Notes under the pieces: model-generated
Told to the model about the DNA's origin: nothing
The model's database searches: none
What the model saw: only the letters and a program-made list of their open reading frames with translations
Shown here: positions 8,265-17,591 of the stretch, in pieces
Numbering within the stretch: position 1 is the stretch's first letter
Layout: each line of letters starts with the position of its first letter
Position numbers and translations under genes: made by a program
NCBI GenBank assembly: GCA_017458675.1
Contig: JAFTAM010000133.1
Span: 1 to 32,591, forward strand
Length of the DNA: 32,591 nt
Direction: 5' to 3'
Source of the DNA: a bacterium
GTDB lineage: Bacteria > Vulcanimicrobiota > Xenobia > Xenobiales > Xenobiaceae

Positions 8265-9497
8265 ATGATATCCAGCAGCGGCAATTCTTCCCTCAGTGAA
8301 GCCGACTTTAATATTGTTCGCCATAATTTTAGCCAAGGCAATACTATAGGCGTCATCTCCGCCTTTTCTCAGGGAGAAGAGACGAACTTAGCCGACGCCG
8401 CCATACCGGAGGCCATGCTTAAAGAGGCCGCCCGCCGCCTGCATCTCGGCTTTGCCAAATTCAGCGGCCGCTGGACGGAAAATGAAGGCTCCGGCGCTAA
8501 CGGCGGTCCCCTGCCGGAATGCGGATATCTCATATTCGGCAGCCCGGAAGAAAGCTGCTGCACAAGCAGTGTATTCAAGCTGCTGAACGCCTATAATGCC
8601 AGATACGGCCCCAGACGCTTCCTGCTGATCCATGACGGCGAAGTCCTGCGCTTTTTCAGCGGCGGCGGCAAAGAGACCTACGGCGCCTTCGACGGCAGCC
8701 GGGAAACGCTGCAAAGTCTCTACACCGCTTTTTACCGCCGCAGCCGCTTTGCCAAGGAGCGTGCGAATAAGAATAAGCTCCATTTCGTCCTGGAGAATAT
8801 CGGCGGCTATTCCCCTATCCGCCCCTTCTGTCCCTCGTACGCAGACAACCTGGAGTATCTCCGGGCCCTCCGCTCGCTGGGAAACAATGCAGAAGATCTG
8901 CTGACGCATCCGGAAACAGATTCGGCCAAAGCCATGGAAAGCGAAGCTAAAGACGCTTCTTTCGGCGTAATCGGCGCTTATCGGCCGGAGAATACTCCCG
9001 AGGAAAACCGCCGCGGCAGAGAGAAGCTGGAACGCGACCTGCATCTCATCCTCTTCGACTACGACCTCATAAAGGGCTATTGCCCGGACGGCGATCCGCA
9101 AGCTGACGACAGTTTTATTCTCTACGCATATCCGCAGCGCAGGGATGAACTTCAGAATTATCTGGTTTCCGCCGTCAAGGAATTTCGGCAGAACGCCGCC
9201 CTGTTTGTCAGCGAAGGCGAAGCCTTCCTGCTTTACGGAGACGGCAGACGCGAGAGCTTAGGCGCTTTTTCTTACGGCAGTCCCGAAGCTCTGGCCGATA
9301 TGCTCGGCCAGGCCAAGCGCCGCCCCTTCCGCTTAGGAGATCCCGATTCGGCCTCAGCCGGCGATCCTGACAGATGGTACGTAATTAAAACCGTCCTGAC
9401 CAAACCGACCTCGTTGGCCCACGCCTACGGCTGCGAATCGCACAAACAACACCTCCTTAAATATAAAGAGAACTATTTTCAGACCAAATACAAATAG
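8265..9497 (+). CDS. Two-domain DUF3293-like protein
   Basis: A 410-residue, apparently cytoplasmic protein with a strong ribosome site (AGGAGG at 8254-8259, 5 bases before ATG 8265). Two related domains are visible. The first (about 12-150) has R..F..G..IGVISAF, then ECGYLIFGSPEES, then RYGPRRFLLIHDGE. The second (about 225-345) has FGVIGAYRPENTPEENRRG, then DDSFILYAYPQ, then FRQNAALFVSEGE. The order, an I-(T/S)-A-(F/Y) strand with an Asn/Glu-rich helix, an E/D-S-(F/L)-(L/I)-V strand, then a (G/R)QNA-type strand, resembles DUF3293. That family match is my reading and has not been searched. Function unknown. Two further family traces occur nearby: the relic starting at 9716 and the frameshifted gene at 25326-26109. 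Confidence 0.6.
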   Translation: MISSSGNSSLSEADFNIVRHNFSQGNTIGVISAFSQGEETNLADAAIPEAMLKEAARRLHLGFAKFSGRWTENEGSGANGGPLPECGYLIFGSPEESCCTSSVFKLLNAYNARYGPRRFLLIHDGEVLRFFSGGGKETYGAFDGSRETLQSLYTAFYRRSRFAKERANKNKLHFVLENIGGYSPIRPFCPSYADNLEYLRALRSLGNNAEDLLTHPETDSAKAMESEAKDASFGVIGAYRPENTPEENRRGREKLERDLHLILFDYDLIKGYCPDGDPQADDSFILYAYPQRRDELQNYLVSAVKEFRQNAALFVSEGEAFLLYGDGRRESLGAFSYGSPEALADMLGQAKRRPFRLGDPDSASAGDPDRWYVIKTVLTKPTSLAHAYGCESHKQHLLKYKENYFQTKYK

Positions 9498-9597
9498 TCT
9501 GACCGCACGTCGGCCTCGCTGACTGCGAGATTCGCCGCGCCGCACTCCGAAGCGGTAAGATAAAAACAGGATAAATAAAATTTAAATCAAGGTTTTT

Positions 9598-10050
9598 CGC
9601 CAATCGGCAGGAGTTTTTAACCCAATGTAGAAGTGTGGAACATAAGCTTCAACAAACTCTCTTGCATTTCAACTGTTATTTAACTGACTGTACTTTTCGC
9701 GGGAGGCTGATCTCATGAACGCTGCCGACTTTAGTTATTACCCCTCAGAATAACTGCGATCATATAGATTAGCCAGGTGCGAAGGGAAAGCCGGGATTAT
9801 ATCTCAGGCCGCTCCGTTTCGGACCCGCCCGCCTCAAGACTGTTGTTCATACGCCGGAAGCGCCCCATATTCAGACAATAACGCTGATTATTCCGGTTTT
9901 AATAACGCCGAAAACGGAGTCTGTTTAAGGCTTCCCTTAAACGGTTCCTCTCGGCAGCCTGACAGCATTTTCGGCTGTCCGACCGGTTTATTTTATAACC
10001 CGTATCTGTTTCTGCGCTTTTTATTAAGCGCAGTCTGATTTAATATTGTC
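9598..10050 (+). pseudogene. Decayed second copy of the DUF3293-like gene with its leader
   Basis: A GGCAGGAG-T-rich leader at about 9605 resembles the upstream repeat units. A GGGAGG site and ATG at 9716 then open a frame that stops after about 12 codons. Collinear matches to the gene at 8265 persist: GCCGACTTTA right after the start, TAGCCA followed by a GI(I/V)S-like segment, ATTTTCGGCTGTCCG (9967-9981) against ATATTCGGCAGCCCG at nearly the same distance from the start, and a TTCTGC..TTTTTATTA tract against TTCCTGCTGATC. Beyond about 10050 no similarity is evident, and 10050-10290 holds nothing recognisable. Confidence 0.5.
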
Positions 10051-10292
10051 TGTTTGACGCTCTGAGCGATCCCGTTCCTGAGCTAAGGTTACTGTTGATT
10101 ATACTCTGCCGACAGGGAGGCTGCCGCATACGGCGGCGCAGCCAGATCCGCTGCCGCAGAACGCAAGGCCGACAAAATCAATGCGGTTTTGATCATTCGA
10201 CGGGCTTTGCCGCCATAAACCGAGATCTGCATATTTTTTCCGCAGTCGGTTTAGAATAGTAACGCTGATTACCTTAACAGGAAGTAAATCAC

Positions 10293-10907
10293 ATGCAAAA
10301 TCAAAGAACTTACGGATATGTAAGGGTTTCTGCCAGAGATCAGAATACTGATCGGCAGTTAGACGCCCTGCGCAAAGAAAATATAGATGAGCAGTTCATT
10401 TATATCGACAAAATTTCAGGCAAAAGCTTTGATCGCCCCGCTTACAACGCGCTGCTGAAAAAGCTCCGCAAGGGCGACGTCCTCTATATCAAAAGCATCG
10501 ACCGTCTGGGCCGCAACTACGAAGAAATACTCAATCAGTAGCGGCTGCTGACCAAGGAAAAGGAGGTATCCATTGTAGTTCTGGATATGCCGCTCCTCAA
10601 TACCGACCAAAACCGCGATTTGACCGGTACTCTCATCTCTGACATCTTCCTGCAGCTTCTCTCCTACGTGGCGGAAACCGAAAGACATTTCATCCGCCAG
10701 CGCCAGCGGGAGGGCATAGAAGCCGCCAGACTCAGAGGCCGCCATCTGGGCAGAAAGGCCAAGGCCATCCCCGAGGAATTCAACACTATCTTCGAGGAAT
10801 GGCAGCGGGGAGAAATCTCCGCTCGTGAAGCCGGAAAGAGGCTGAACGTCAATCACATGACATTCCTGAAGTGGACCAAAACCGGCAAAGAAATTCTACC
10901 TTTATAA
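10293..10907 (+). pseudogene. Serine recombinase (resolvase/invertase family) with in-frame TAG
   Basis: One reading frame encodes a full-length 204-residue resolvase, but codon 83 (10539-10541) is TAG. The N-terminal part has the catalytic Ser13 in YVRVSARDQN, then DKISGKSFDRPAYNALL, and the IKSIDRLGRN motif with the conserved active-site arginines. After the stop the same frame continues RLLTKEKEVSIVVLDMPLL, the dimer helix E with TERHFIRQRQREGI, and a helix-turn-helix (GEISAREAGKRLNVNHMTFLKW). Relatives commonly have Trp where the stop is (Q-W-R-L-L), so a TGG to TAG change explains it. AGGAAG near 10279 supports the ATG at 10293. Serine recombinases of this size resolve or invert DNA of transposons and plasmids. 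No accompanying transposase or inverted repeats were found. Confidence 0.85.
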
Positions 10908-11293
10908 CCACCCGCAAAATCAGCAGAAAATTACTAAATAATACCCTATAATTGTATATTTTCACCTCAAAAAAAGCAATATATTCAACGACTATTAAGG
11001 TAGAGCTTGTTAGCCACTCCTTTTTCAACGGATACCCTCAACCGGCAAAAAGGAGATAAAAAACTACAGTAAATCACCATCAAACTCAGCCCCCCACAAA
11101 GTAACTGACCCTCTGTCTGCTTGCGCCTTTATTCTTTAAATCCCCGCAAAATGAGGATTCGAATGAAGCAAAGGCTTGTTTAAGCGTGCATTGTCCGCCG
11201 TTCCGAGCAGCGCTTTCACATTCGTTTTGACTTGAAAGCATTTTTATATATGGTCGGAACGGCCCGACATAGGTCATGAAAAGGAGTTATAAC
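10908..11293. other. Gene-free gap between recombinase and TM2 gene
   Basis: This 386-bp stretch has no credible ORF; a 63-codon minus-strand frame at 11086-11277 lacks support. It contains ATAATTGTATATTTTCACC near 10950, faintly like the palindrome tail upstream of 8265, and otherwise nothing recognisable. Confidence 0.5.
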
Positions 11294-11587
11294 ATGACTA
11301 TAAATCTGAATCAGCAAGGCGCCGAAAACAATAGACCTGTCGGTAATCCTAAAGATAAATGGAGCGCTTTTTTCCTATGCTTGATATTCGGTTGGATCGG
11401 CGCCCATAAATTCTATGAAGGCAAAATCTTCAGCGGTTTGATTTACCTCAGCAGTACCGTCGCATCGGGGATTCTGACGCTACTTTCCGGCGGTTTTATG
11501 GGAATTCTCTTTATTTTAATCGGATTGTCATTAATGGTAGATTTATTATTTATCCTATGCAAGCCGAATCCGTATTATACGCATTAG
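11294..11587 (+). CDS. TM2-domain membrane protein
   Basis: A 97-residue protein. I choose the ATG at 11294 because AAGGAG lies at 11281-11286; an earlier ATG at 11276 would put that site inside the gene. After a polar N-terminus, KDKWSAFFLCLIFGWIGAHKFYEGK forms the TM2 signature: a first membrane helix, a short GAHKFY turn, then a second hydrophobic region (about 50-90) ending in the typical short polar tail KPNPYYTH. TM2 proteins are found widely in bacteria and eukaryotes; their molecular role is not established. It heads a same-strand run of genes (11695, 12381, 13041) and has a frameshifted paralog at 5121-5359. Confidence 0.88.
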   Translation: MTINLNQQGAENNRPVGNPKDKWSAFFLCLIFGWIGAHKFYEGKIFSGLIYLSSTVASGILTLLSGGFMGILFILIGLSLMVDLLFILCKPNPYYTH

Positions 11588-11694
11588 CCGCTTAACCCGC
11601 ATCAGCCTCCGTTTAAAACGCCGTCGGCCGACTCAACGACAGACGGCATAATCGCTTTGTATGTTTACAAAAACAGTTTAAGGAAAACGTTCAC

Positions 11695-12384
11695 ATGATT
11701 AATTACAAAATCAGCAACGATTATTTTAAAAATAGAGAATTCACATTCAATATCGGTTGCGGTATATTTTTTTTACTTTGGATCTTTTCAATAGCTTTAA
11801 TTCGGGATTCCAGTGTTGCTTTAATTTTTGCAGTGCTTCTTACAATCGCTGTTTATTATATGTATAAACCATTAATAGTCGATGATAAAACCTATGATGA
11901 TAATGCCGCCAAACCCTTAAATAATTTTAAAAGCAAAGCGCTGAACGAGTTAGATATAGATGAAACCGAGGTTGAAGCAGTACAGCCCATAGAATTAAAG
12001 GGATATACCATCAACGGGGCCGGCAAGGCTAAATATGGCAAAGACGGCGTTTTGCGCACCGACAGATTCTCCGCTTCCATTACATTTTTTTCAAATGAAG
12101 CTATGCATATATATAGTTTCATATATTCAACGACAACTCCCAACGACACTCATGAATCTACAAAAGAATACTTTTATAAAGACATTGTCAGTATAGAGAT
12201 AACGCAAAGACAAAACCCCATCAAAACTAATTTAATCCAAAGCAAAGACTATATCGAAGACTGCTTAACATTTATTACAACCGGAGGCAGCAGAGTCGAG
12301 CTGTCTATAGCTAAGCAAGAATTAGAATCCGTTAAAACTTCTCTGAAAGCTATGCGAAATCTGCTGAAGGAGAAGAAAAAATGA
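11695..12384 (+). CDS. Membrane-anchored protein of unknown function
   Basis: A 229-residue protein with AAGGA at 11680-11684 before the ATG. Residues about 17-60 contain two adjacent hydrophobic stretches, so the protein is probably a two-helix hairpin or anchor with its bulk in the cytoplasm. Residues about 95-229 form a soluble beta-rich domain with ITFFSNEAMHIYSFIYSTT, a YFYKDIVSIEI segment and a basic C-terminal helix ending in KEKKK; a pleckstrin-homology-like fold is conceivable but only a guess. Its stop overlaps the start of the next gene (ATGA), so the two are almost certainly translationally coupled. The gene is more AT-rich than its neighbours. No family was recognised. Confidence 0.75.
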   Translation: MINYKISNDYFKNREFTFNIGCGIFFLLWIFSIALIRDSSVALIFAVLLTIAVYYMYKPLIVDDKTYDDNAAKPLNNFKSKALNELDIDETEVEAVQPIELKGYTINGAGKAKYGKDGVLRTDRFSASITFFSNEAMHIYSFIYSTTTPNDTHESTKEYFYKDIVSIEITQRQNPIKTNLIQSKDYIEDCLTFITTGGSRVELSIAKQELESVKTSLKAMRNLLKEKKK

Positions 12385-12968
12385 GCGTTAGAGTCGCCCA
12401 GCTCAGATGTCCGTCCTGCGGATGGCCTCTGGAAATCGGCATGACGGAATGTCCGGCCGGGCACCCCGTTTATATTCAGACCTTTAACAGCATAAACGAT
12501 CTGCCCCTCCCCACCGTTAAGCGCTGCCTGCAGACCTATCGCGGCAGTCAGGAGTCCGCCGCCGGTAATCCCGGCATTAACAAATCCATTGCCTTCTGCT
12601 GTCTGAAGCTTAAACTGTACGACCAGGCCGCCGCGGCCTTTGAGAAAGCTATCGCCGATAATTTTGACGATTCCGAGCTTTACTTTTATGCCGCCGTCAC
12701 TCTGCTTAAGGGAAAAAAGGCCTTTGTCGCCCCACGCAATGTGATAGACCAAATTTCAGAATATATCGAAGCGGCTCTGGCCATTGAGCCCAAAGGCATT
12801 TATTACTATTTCGCCGCCTATATCAAATACGATTACTTTGAGCGCAAACACTTCAGAACAAGTCCCGATTACCGCCATTACCTCAGCCGCGCTCGAGGCG
12901 GCGTCTCCCCTGCCGATATAGTCGAGCTCTTTGCTCTGCTAAATGTGGACAACCCTTTTAAGTCATAA
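12381..12968 (+). CDS. Zinc-ribbon protein with TPR-like region
   Basis: A 195-residue cytoplasmic protein whose ATG overlaps the previous stop (ATGA), with AAGGAG at 12367-12372. Its N-terminus is a small zinc ribbon: C10, C13, C24 and then H28 (CPAGH), so the fourth ligand looks like His instead of Cys. The rest is helical: a KSIAFCCLKLKLYDQAAAAFEKAI segment resembles a TPR hairpin, followed by an AALAIEPKGIYYYFAAYIKY segment of the same style. The zinc-ribbon spacing equals that of the short ORF at 24073 (C10, C13, C24, C27), which points to a shared ancestry of the two ribbons. The gene lies between a membrane protein and an exported Sel1 protein. Possible role: adaptor; not known. Confidence 0.75.
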   Translation: MSVRVAQLRCPSCGWPLEIGMTECPAGHPVYIQTFNSINDLPLPTVKRCLQTYRGSQESAAGNPGINKSIAFCCLKLKLYDQAAAAFEKAIADNFDDSELYFYAAVTLLKGKKAFVAPRNVIDQISEYIEAALAIEPKGIYYYFAAYIKYDYFERKHFRTSPDYRHYLSRARGGVSPADIVELFALLNVDNPFKS

Positions 12969-13040
12969 GCAGATTAGGCCGAAAACATAGCCATAATCAG
13001 CATCCACACATCCCAATCCCTTTCAACCGGAGGTTTATAC

Positions 13041-15038
13041 ATGTTTAATTCATCCCGTTCCGTCTTCAGATACCTAGCCCTGAGCCTGGCTCTGGGGGCA
13101 GCCTGTCTTTCCGCACCGGCTCTGGCTAAAGACAATGACGATCTGCTGGGAGATTTCCTCCACATGTTCAACAACGGAAGCAGTTCTCGTTCAAGCGAAT
13201 CAAAAAAGCCTAAACAAAAGACCTATATCAACGGAATAAACGCTCCAGGCGCCCGCAGCTTTTTTGTAGTCTCCGATATATCAGCATTAACAGACGATGA
13301 TATCTATCAGCTGAAAGCATTTAAAATCCCTGAGGATTTCTATAACGAACGCGCCCCTAGACTTAAAGCGGCATTTCCGCTTGTCGGTAAGTGGTTTTGT
13401 GCAACAAACGACATAATCGATAAGATTATTCTCCTGCATCAATATCTGTCGGAATATAAAGCAGTCTCAGGCAAAAAACCTCCTTATAATATTTGCGGTT
13501 ATGTAGCCAAACAGTCTTTGGGCGCCGGTTTATTTGGACCCAGTAAAGAACATGTAGCAATCGGTCCTACATATACTCAGGCAGATAATTATACGTACTA
13601 CGGATTCATACAATGCAGCGAATTTGTCGGACCGGAAGATCTGCTTTCAACATTGGATAATAATACTGAATGGTGCAAAGGAGCTATTAAGTTTTACAAA
13701 TATAAGGCTTCATTAGACTGCAATGCATATACCTGTCTCAATGATCTCATCTGCGACGGCAACCGCCTTTACAGCGAGCTGGAACCTGAACAGTTAAGCG
13801 AAAAAGTAACCTTTGCCGATAATTACGTTTATAAGTATTCTGACGACTCCTACTATCGCTGGCCAATCGACTCTGTCGACTTAATATCCTTAGACAGTGA
13901 TAATATGCATTTCTGCAGTCCTCAGCAATTCTCAGAAATCAGCAGCGAATGCGGCAGATACAGACCAATGGTATATAAAGCATATGCAGTCAGTAAGGAT
14001 TACCTTTACATCCCGAAGGAAGTTTACAGTGCAGACAGCTCAGTATATGATTCTCTGCAGCCCTACAGCGCTTATTCAAAAGCAGCGGAAGCCGCAAAAA
14101 CCGGCGATAACCGAGCTTACACTATGCTGAAATCCGCCGCCCGCCGCAAGTGCAATCATGCCTGCATCATGCTGGCGAACTGCCTGCTCCCGAAGAACCA
14201 TCCGCTTAAGCCTGACGACAGCATGACTTTTATCGTCGACGGCGCGGACGCGGCTTCTCTCTTTAAAGAATACCTGAATCTATATACGGCAGCCGCCGAA
14301 AACGGCAGCGCTACCGCCGCCAAGACCTTGGCCAACCTTTACCGCGAAGGCAAATACGTCGGCAAGGACGCTAATCAGATTTTTAAATACACCAAGATAG
14401 CCGCCCTGGCCAAAGAGCCCGAGTACATGTACAGACTGGGAACCTACTACGCCCAGGGACTGGGCTGCCAGAAGGACCACGCCGCCGCCGTGAAATGGGT
14501 CAAGCAGGCCGCCCACCTGGGCAGCAGCGAGGCCTCCGAGTGGATAGAAGATCGCCGCGGACACTACGTTGACGCCGAAGTCGCCGCCGGCAGCGAGCGC
14601 GTCAACATATATACTGTTTTTGACAATGTTGACAAGCGCTTCTATGAAAGATATAACCGAATGAAAAACTTAGGTTATCCGGACCGCGTTGCAGCTACGG
14701 AAGCGCTGATATATAGCGGCAGAGTTACGGTTGGCGCTGCAAATTTCTGCATCAGCAGAGGAGCGGCTATTCCAGCATCGGTCTGTGGAATTGTAGGCAA
14801 TACCTTTACAGACAAAGGCATAGACTATGCGGTGTTGGCCTATGACGGCGAAACATTATTGCTTCGAGATTTTGCCAAGTTGTACTTATACAAGGGTAAA
14901 GCTGTTTGCGTGTCGTGCGGATTAAAAAATCCTATTGCCAACAGTATCGTTGATTCATACGACTCCGCCCGCACTATATACAAAACCGTCAGGGAATGGC
15001 ACGGCCCCAAGGTCAAAGGCTGGGAGGACCTGCTTTAG
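13041..15038 (+). CDS. Exported Sel1-repeat protein with KGWEDLL tail
   Basis: A 665-residue protein with GGAGGT at 13029-13034. A clear type I signal peptide (LALGAACLSAPALA, cleavage after A29) predicts a periplasmic or secreted protein. Residues about 60-330 are a unique region rich in Cys and Tyr (e.g. NICGYV, QCSEF, EWCKG, CNAYTCLNDLICDG), so disulfides are likely. Sel1-like repeats follow at about 350-515 (AAAENGSATAAKTLANLYREGKYVGKD, then YRLGTYYAQGLGCQKD). A C-terminal domain of about 130 residues, possibly OB-like (VCGIVGNTF...YAVLAYDGETLLL...YKGKAVCVSC), ends in GPKVKGWEDLL. It is the closest relative of the gene at 19831, sharing the Sel1 and C-terminal parts but not the middle. 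Sel1 proteins usually scaffold protein-protein contacts; the partner here is unknown. Confidence 0.85.
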   Translation: MFNSSRSVFRYLALSLALGAACLSAPALAKDNDDLLGDFLHMFNNGSSSRSSESKKPKQKTYINGINAPGARSFFVVSDISALTDDDIYQLKAFKIPEDFYNERAPRLKAAFPLVGKWFCATNDIIDKIILLHQYLSEYKAVSGKKPPYNICGYVAKQSLGAGLFGPSKEHVAIGPTYTQADNYTYYGFIQCSEFVGPEDLLSTLDNNTEWCKGAIKFYKYKASLDCNAYTCLNDLICDGNRLYSELEPEQLSEKVTFADNYVYKYSDDSYYRWPIDSVDLISLDSDNMHFCSPQQFSEISSECGRYRPMVYKAYAVSKDYLYIPKEVYSADSSVYDSLQPYSAYSKAAEAAKTGDNRAYTMLKSAARRKCNHACIMLANCLLPKNHPLKPDDSMTFIVDGADAASLFKEYLNLYTAAAENGSATAAKTLANLYREGKYVGKDANQIFKYTKIAALAKEPEYMYRLGTYYAQGLGCQKDHAAAVKWVKQAAHLGSSEASEWIEDRRGHYVDAEVAAGSERVNIYTVFDNVDKRFYERYNRMKNLGYPDRVAATEALIYSGRVTVGAANFCISRGAAIPASVCGIVGNTFTDKGIDYAVLAYDGETLLLRDFAKLYLYKGKAVCVSCGLKNPIANSIVDSYDSARTIYKTVREWHGPKVKGWEDLL

Positions 15039-15130
15039 CCTTGTGCCCGCCGGCCCGGCAGTCCGACCAAACGGAGCGGAGCCGCGCCTGAGCCAGCCTC
15101 TGCCCACTTACGAACTAACCTGCCTAATTT

Positions 15131-15275
15131 GTCATTCTGAGCGCAGCGAAGAATCTATGTCTTAACCATGGCAGCTCCTTTGCCAAAGGCTCAGGATGAC
15201 GCAAACACTGTCATTCCGAGCGGCAGCGAAGAACCTATGCCTGCATACAAGCCTTCGCCTGCGGCTCAGAGTGAC
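15131..15275. repeat. Two SERSEE inverted-repeat units
   Basis: Units at 15131-15200 and 15210-15275. Each has a left arm GTCATTCTGAGCGCAGCGAA (CCGAGCGG in the second) and a right arm like CCAAAGGCTCAGGATGAC that is its approximate reverse complement, with about 15 bases between. They fill the 279-bp gap between the Sel1 gene and the lipoprotein. Short frames through them give CHSERSEES-type peptides, a known artefact of this repeat. Confidence 0.85.
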
Positions 15276-15317
15276 ACTGTAATACCGCATTATTAACAAA
15301 GCGAGGCCCTCTTTATT

Positions 15318-15950
15318 ATGAAAAAGTCTTTTTTACTATTGCCCATATTAACTGTGCTTCTGACCGGCTGCGTATCTCAATCCGAATACGACGCTTTAAA
15401 GCAGGAAAACGAAAGTTTGAAAGGCAAAGTGACGGAATTGCAGAGCCAGCAGCAAAAAGCTGCGGAAGAACAGTCAAATCTGCAAAGCCAACTGCAGAAA
15501 CAAACAGAAGAAAATACGAATCTTAAAGGCCAGCTGCAGAAAGAAAATGAAAAGCTGAAGAAACAAGTGGGCGATTTACAAAAGTCAAACCAAGAATTAA
15601 AAAGCAAACTTCAAGCTAAAAACGCCCCTCCTAAACCTAAAGCGCAAGTTGCTGCTGCAAACACAAATTCTCCAATTGAAATAGATACATTATACAGAAA
15701 CTTTTATAAATCATATAATGGCAAAACTGTCACGGTAACAGGCGTGGTATACAATACTTCAAATTATTTTGACGGACCTCAAATCCACATATTAAAAGAA
15801 GGTACTACTAAGAGTATTACTATTTACGCTGACGCAGCAAATTACGAGATTATTGAAGATGATAAAATACTTGTAACAGGCGTTGCCACAATAAATGGCC
15901 GCAACGGCGAAATAGAGATCAAATATCCGACCTCCATCAAAAGAATGTGA
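15318..15950 (+). CDS. Coiled-coil lipoprotein with C-terminal OB-fold-like domain
   Basis: A 210-residue lipoprotein: positively charged start, hydrophobic stretch and lipobox LTGC with the lipidated C18. Residues about 23-105 are a continuous coiled coil rich in Gln, Lys and Glu, similar in style to Lpp or LysM-anchored spacers. Residues about 120-210 (DTLYRNFYKSYNGKTVTVTGVV...KILVTGVATINGRNGEIEIKYPTSIKRM) resemble the tRNA_anti-like/OB-fold domain found in exported proteins. A shorter paralog is at 24693. The start is the ATG at 15318, with a GAGG somewhat far upstream (15303-15306), inside the AAAGCGAGG leader also used by the Sel1 genes. It probably sits in an outer or inner membrane leaflet facing the periplasm. 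Ligand unknown. Confidence 0.83.
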   Translation: MKKSFLLLPILTVLLTGCVSQSEYDALKQENESLKGKVTELQSQQQKAAEEQSNLQSQLQKQTEENTNLKGQLQKENEKLKKQVGDLQKSNQELKSKLQAKNAPPKPKAQVAAANTNSPIEIDTLYRNFYKSYNGKTVTVTGVVYNTSNYFDGPQIHILKEGTTKSITIYADAANYEIIEDDKILVTGVATINGRNGEIEIKYPTSIKRM

Positions 15951-16009
15951 CCTTTAATTATTATCAGCAATTCCTCACTCAGCTATCCATAAATAAATCG
16001 AGGTTCATC

Positions 16010-17581
16010 ATGTCCGCAAAACACCGGTTCAAGCGCATCGCCGCATGCTGCCTTTTAGGCGCCGCTCTGCTGCCTATAGGCGGCTGCTTTGAAAGTCCTG
16101 AAGAGCTCTGTCAAATGGGCAAAGCCGCCTATGAAAAGGGCGAATATCAGGAAGCCGCCAAGCTTTACGCCAAATCGGCGGAAAAGAACAACGCCGAAGC
16201 TCAGTGCCTTTTGGGCTGCATGTATCTGAAAGGCGAAGGCACGGAAAAGAACGCCGCCAAGGCCGTGGATTTGCTCGAAGCTGCCAATGCGCTCAATTAC
16301 AGTGAAGCGGCGCTGAAGCTGGGCAATATCTCCCGTTACGGCCTTAACGGAGAATTAGATACAGCCAAGGCTCTCGAATACTATACCAAAGCCGCCGAAG
16401 CCGGCAATGCCGAGGGCCAGTACCGACTGGCCGAAATGTATTTCAAGGGGCAGGGCGCAGGCGTCGACAAAGCCAAAGCCGCTCTGTTTTATGAAAAAGC
16501 GGCGCTGCAGGACCACGTCGAAGCTCTGATTGCCGTCGGCAATATGTATTTCAGCGGAAACGGCGTTGAGAAAGACGTTTCCAAGGCCGCCGGCTTCTTT
16601 GCCAAAGCGGCGGAAAAGGGCAGCGCCGACGCCCAGTTCAAACTGGCCGAAATATATTATTTCGGCAAAGGCATACCCCAGGACAAGGCCAAAGCGGCCG
16701 AGCTTTACGCCCGGGCCGCCGACTCCGGCAGCCTGCGCGCCGCTCTCATGGCCGGCAAAATCTATCTGGAGGGAGACGGCGCTGACAAGGACCTCGCCAA
16801 AGCCGAAGCTTACCTGCTCAAGGCCGCCGATTCCGGCAAGCAGTCTGCCGACTCCGCCAAGGCCGCCGGCTACCTGGCCGATCTGTACGCTTTGGGCCAA
16901 AACGGCCAAAAAGACGTCAATAAGATATTCAAATACACCAAGCAGGCCGCTTTAGCCGACTTGCCCGTCTATATGTACAAATTGGGAATCTATTACGCCC
17001 AGGGCCTGGGCTGCCCCAAAGACCGTCCCGCCGCCGTCAAATGGATTAAGAAAGCAGCGCAGGCAAAATATAAGGAGGCCCAGACCTGGCTGGCTGACCG
17101 GCGCGGCAGCTACAAGCCCATGACCGTAGCCGACAAGGCTGAAGCCGCCCTCGCTTACGGACGGGCCAACGGATACAATCCCATGACCTGCTCGGATTTT
17201 AAATACGCTTATGCGAACGACTCCGACTACTTCTGCAATGTAATAGTGCCCAAGGAACGGTTCGCCGCCACCATGTACAAGCAGTACTGCGTGGCCGGCG
17301 TCTTTATCGACAACCGTTCTGAGTCTTACGGGACCGAAAACTTCGGTTGGGCCGTGATCAGCGACGGATACGCAAACGCCAATATAGGCAGCACCATGCT
17401 GGGCAACGGTGTAAGAACATACGCAAACCTCGGCGACGCCGTTATCGTCACCTTTAAGGAAGTCTTTCAGAATTCAGGCGACATGACCACCGATCTCAGC
17501 TGTCAGGTTGTCAAAGTCGACGATAAAAAATACATTCCACCCAAAATCAAGGGCTGGGAGGACCTGCTCAACGATAAATGA
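16010..17581 (+). CDS. Sel1-repeat lipoprotein with KGWEDLL near C-terminus
   Basis: A 523-residue protein. I start at the ATG at 16010 because the paralogs share the leader CGAGGT..ATC directly before ATG and the signal begins there; an upstream GTG at 15947 is in frame but overlaps the preceding gene. The N-terminus KRIAACCLLGAALLPIGGC carries a lipobox (IGGC, C26). Residues about 35-370 hold roughly nine Sel1 repeats of 36 residues (A-YEKGEYQEAAKLYAKSAEK type). The C-terminal part (about 380-510), with QYCVAGVFIDN, WAVISDG and GDAVIVTFKEVF strands, may be an OB-like domain. It ends in PPKIKGWEDLLNDK, the tail shared with 13041 and 19831 but with three extra residues. A surface or periplasmic scaffold is likely. 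Confidence 0.87.
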   Translation: MSAKHRFKRIAACCLLGAALLPIGGCFESPEELCQMGKAAYEKGEYQEAAKLYAKSAEKNNAEAQCLLGCMYLKGEGTEKNAAKAVDLLEAANALNYSEAALKLGNISRYGLNGELDTAKALEYYTKAAEAGNAEGQYRLAEMYFKGQGAGVDKAKAALFYEKAALQDHVEALIAVGNMYFSGNGVEKDVSKAAGFFAKAAEKGSADAQFKLAEIYYFGKGIPQDKAKAAELYARAADSGSLRAALMAGKIYLEGDGADKDLAKAEAYLLKAADSGKQSADSAKAAGYLADLYALGQNGQKDVNKIFKYTKQAALADLPVYMYKLGIYYAQGLGCPKDRPAAVKWIKKAAQAKYKEAQTWLADRRGSYKPMTVADKAEAALAYGRANGYNPMTCSDFKYAYANDSDYFCNVIVPKERFAATMYKQYCVAGVFIDNRSESYGTENFGWAVISDGYANANIGSTMLGNGVRTYANLGDAVIVTFKEVFQNSGDMTTDLSCQVVKVDDKKYIPPKIKGWEDLLNDK

Positions 17582-17591
17582 GCTTCACCCT

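Noticed and set aside
8388..9101. 237-codon minus ORF
   Set aside because: It is antisense to the DUF3293-like gene, which has a strong ribosome site and natural composition.
10539..10541. TAG recoded as an amino acid
   Set aside because: TAG ends other genes here at the expected C-terminus (15038, 21393), and no suppressor tRNA is seen.
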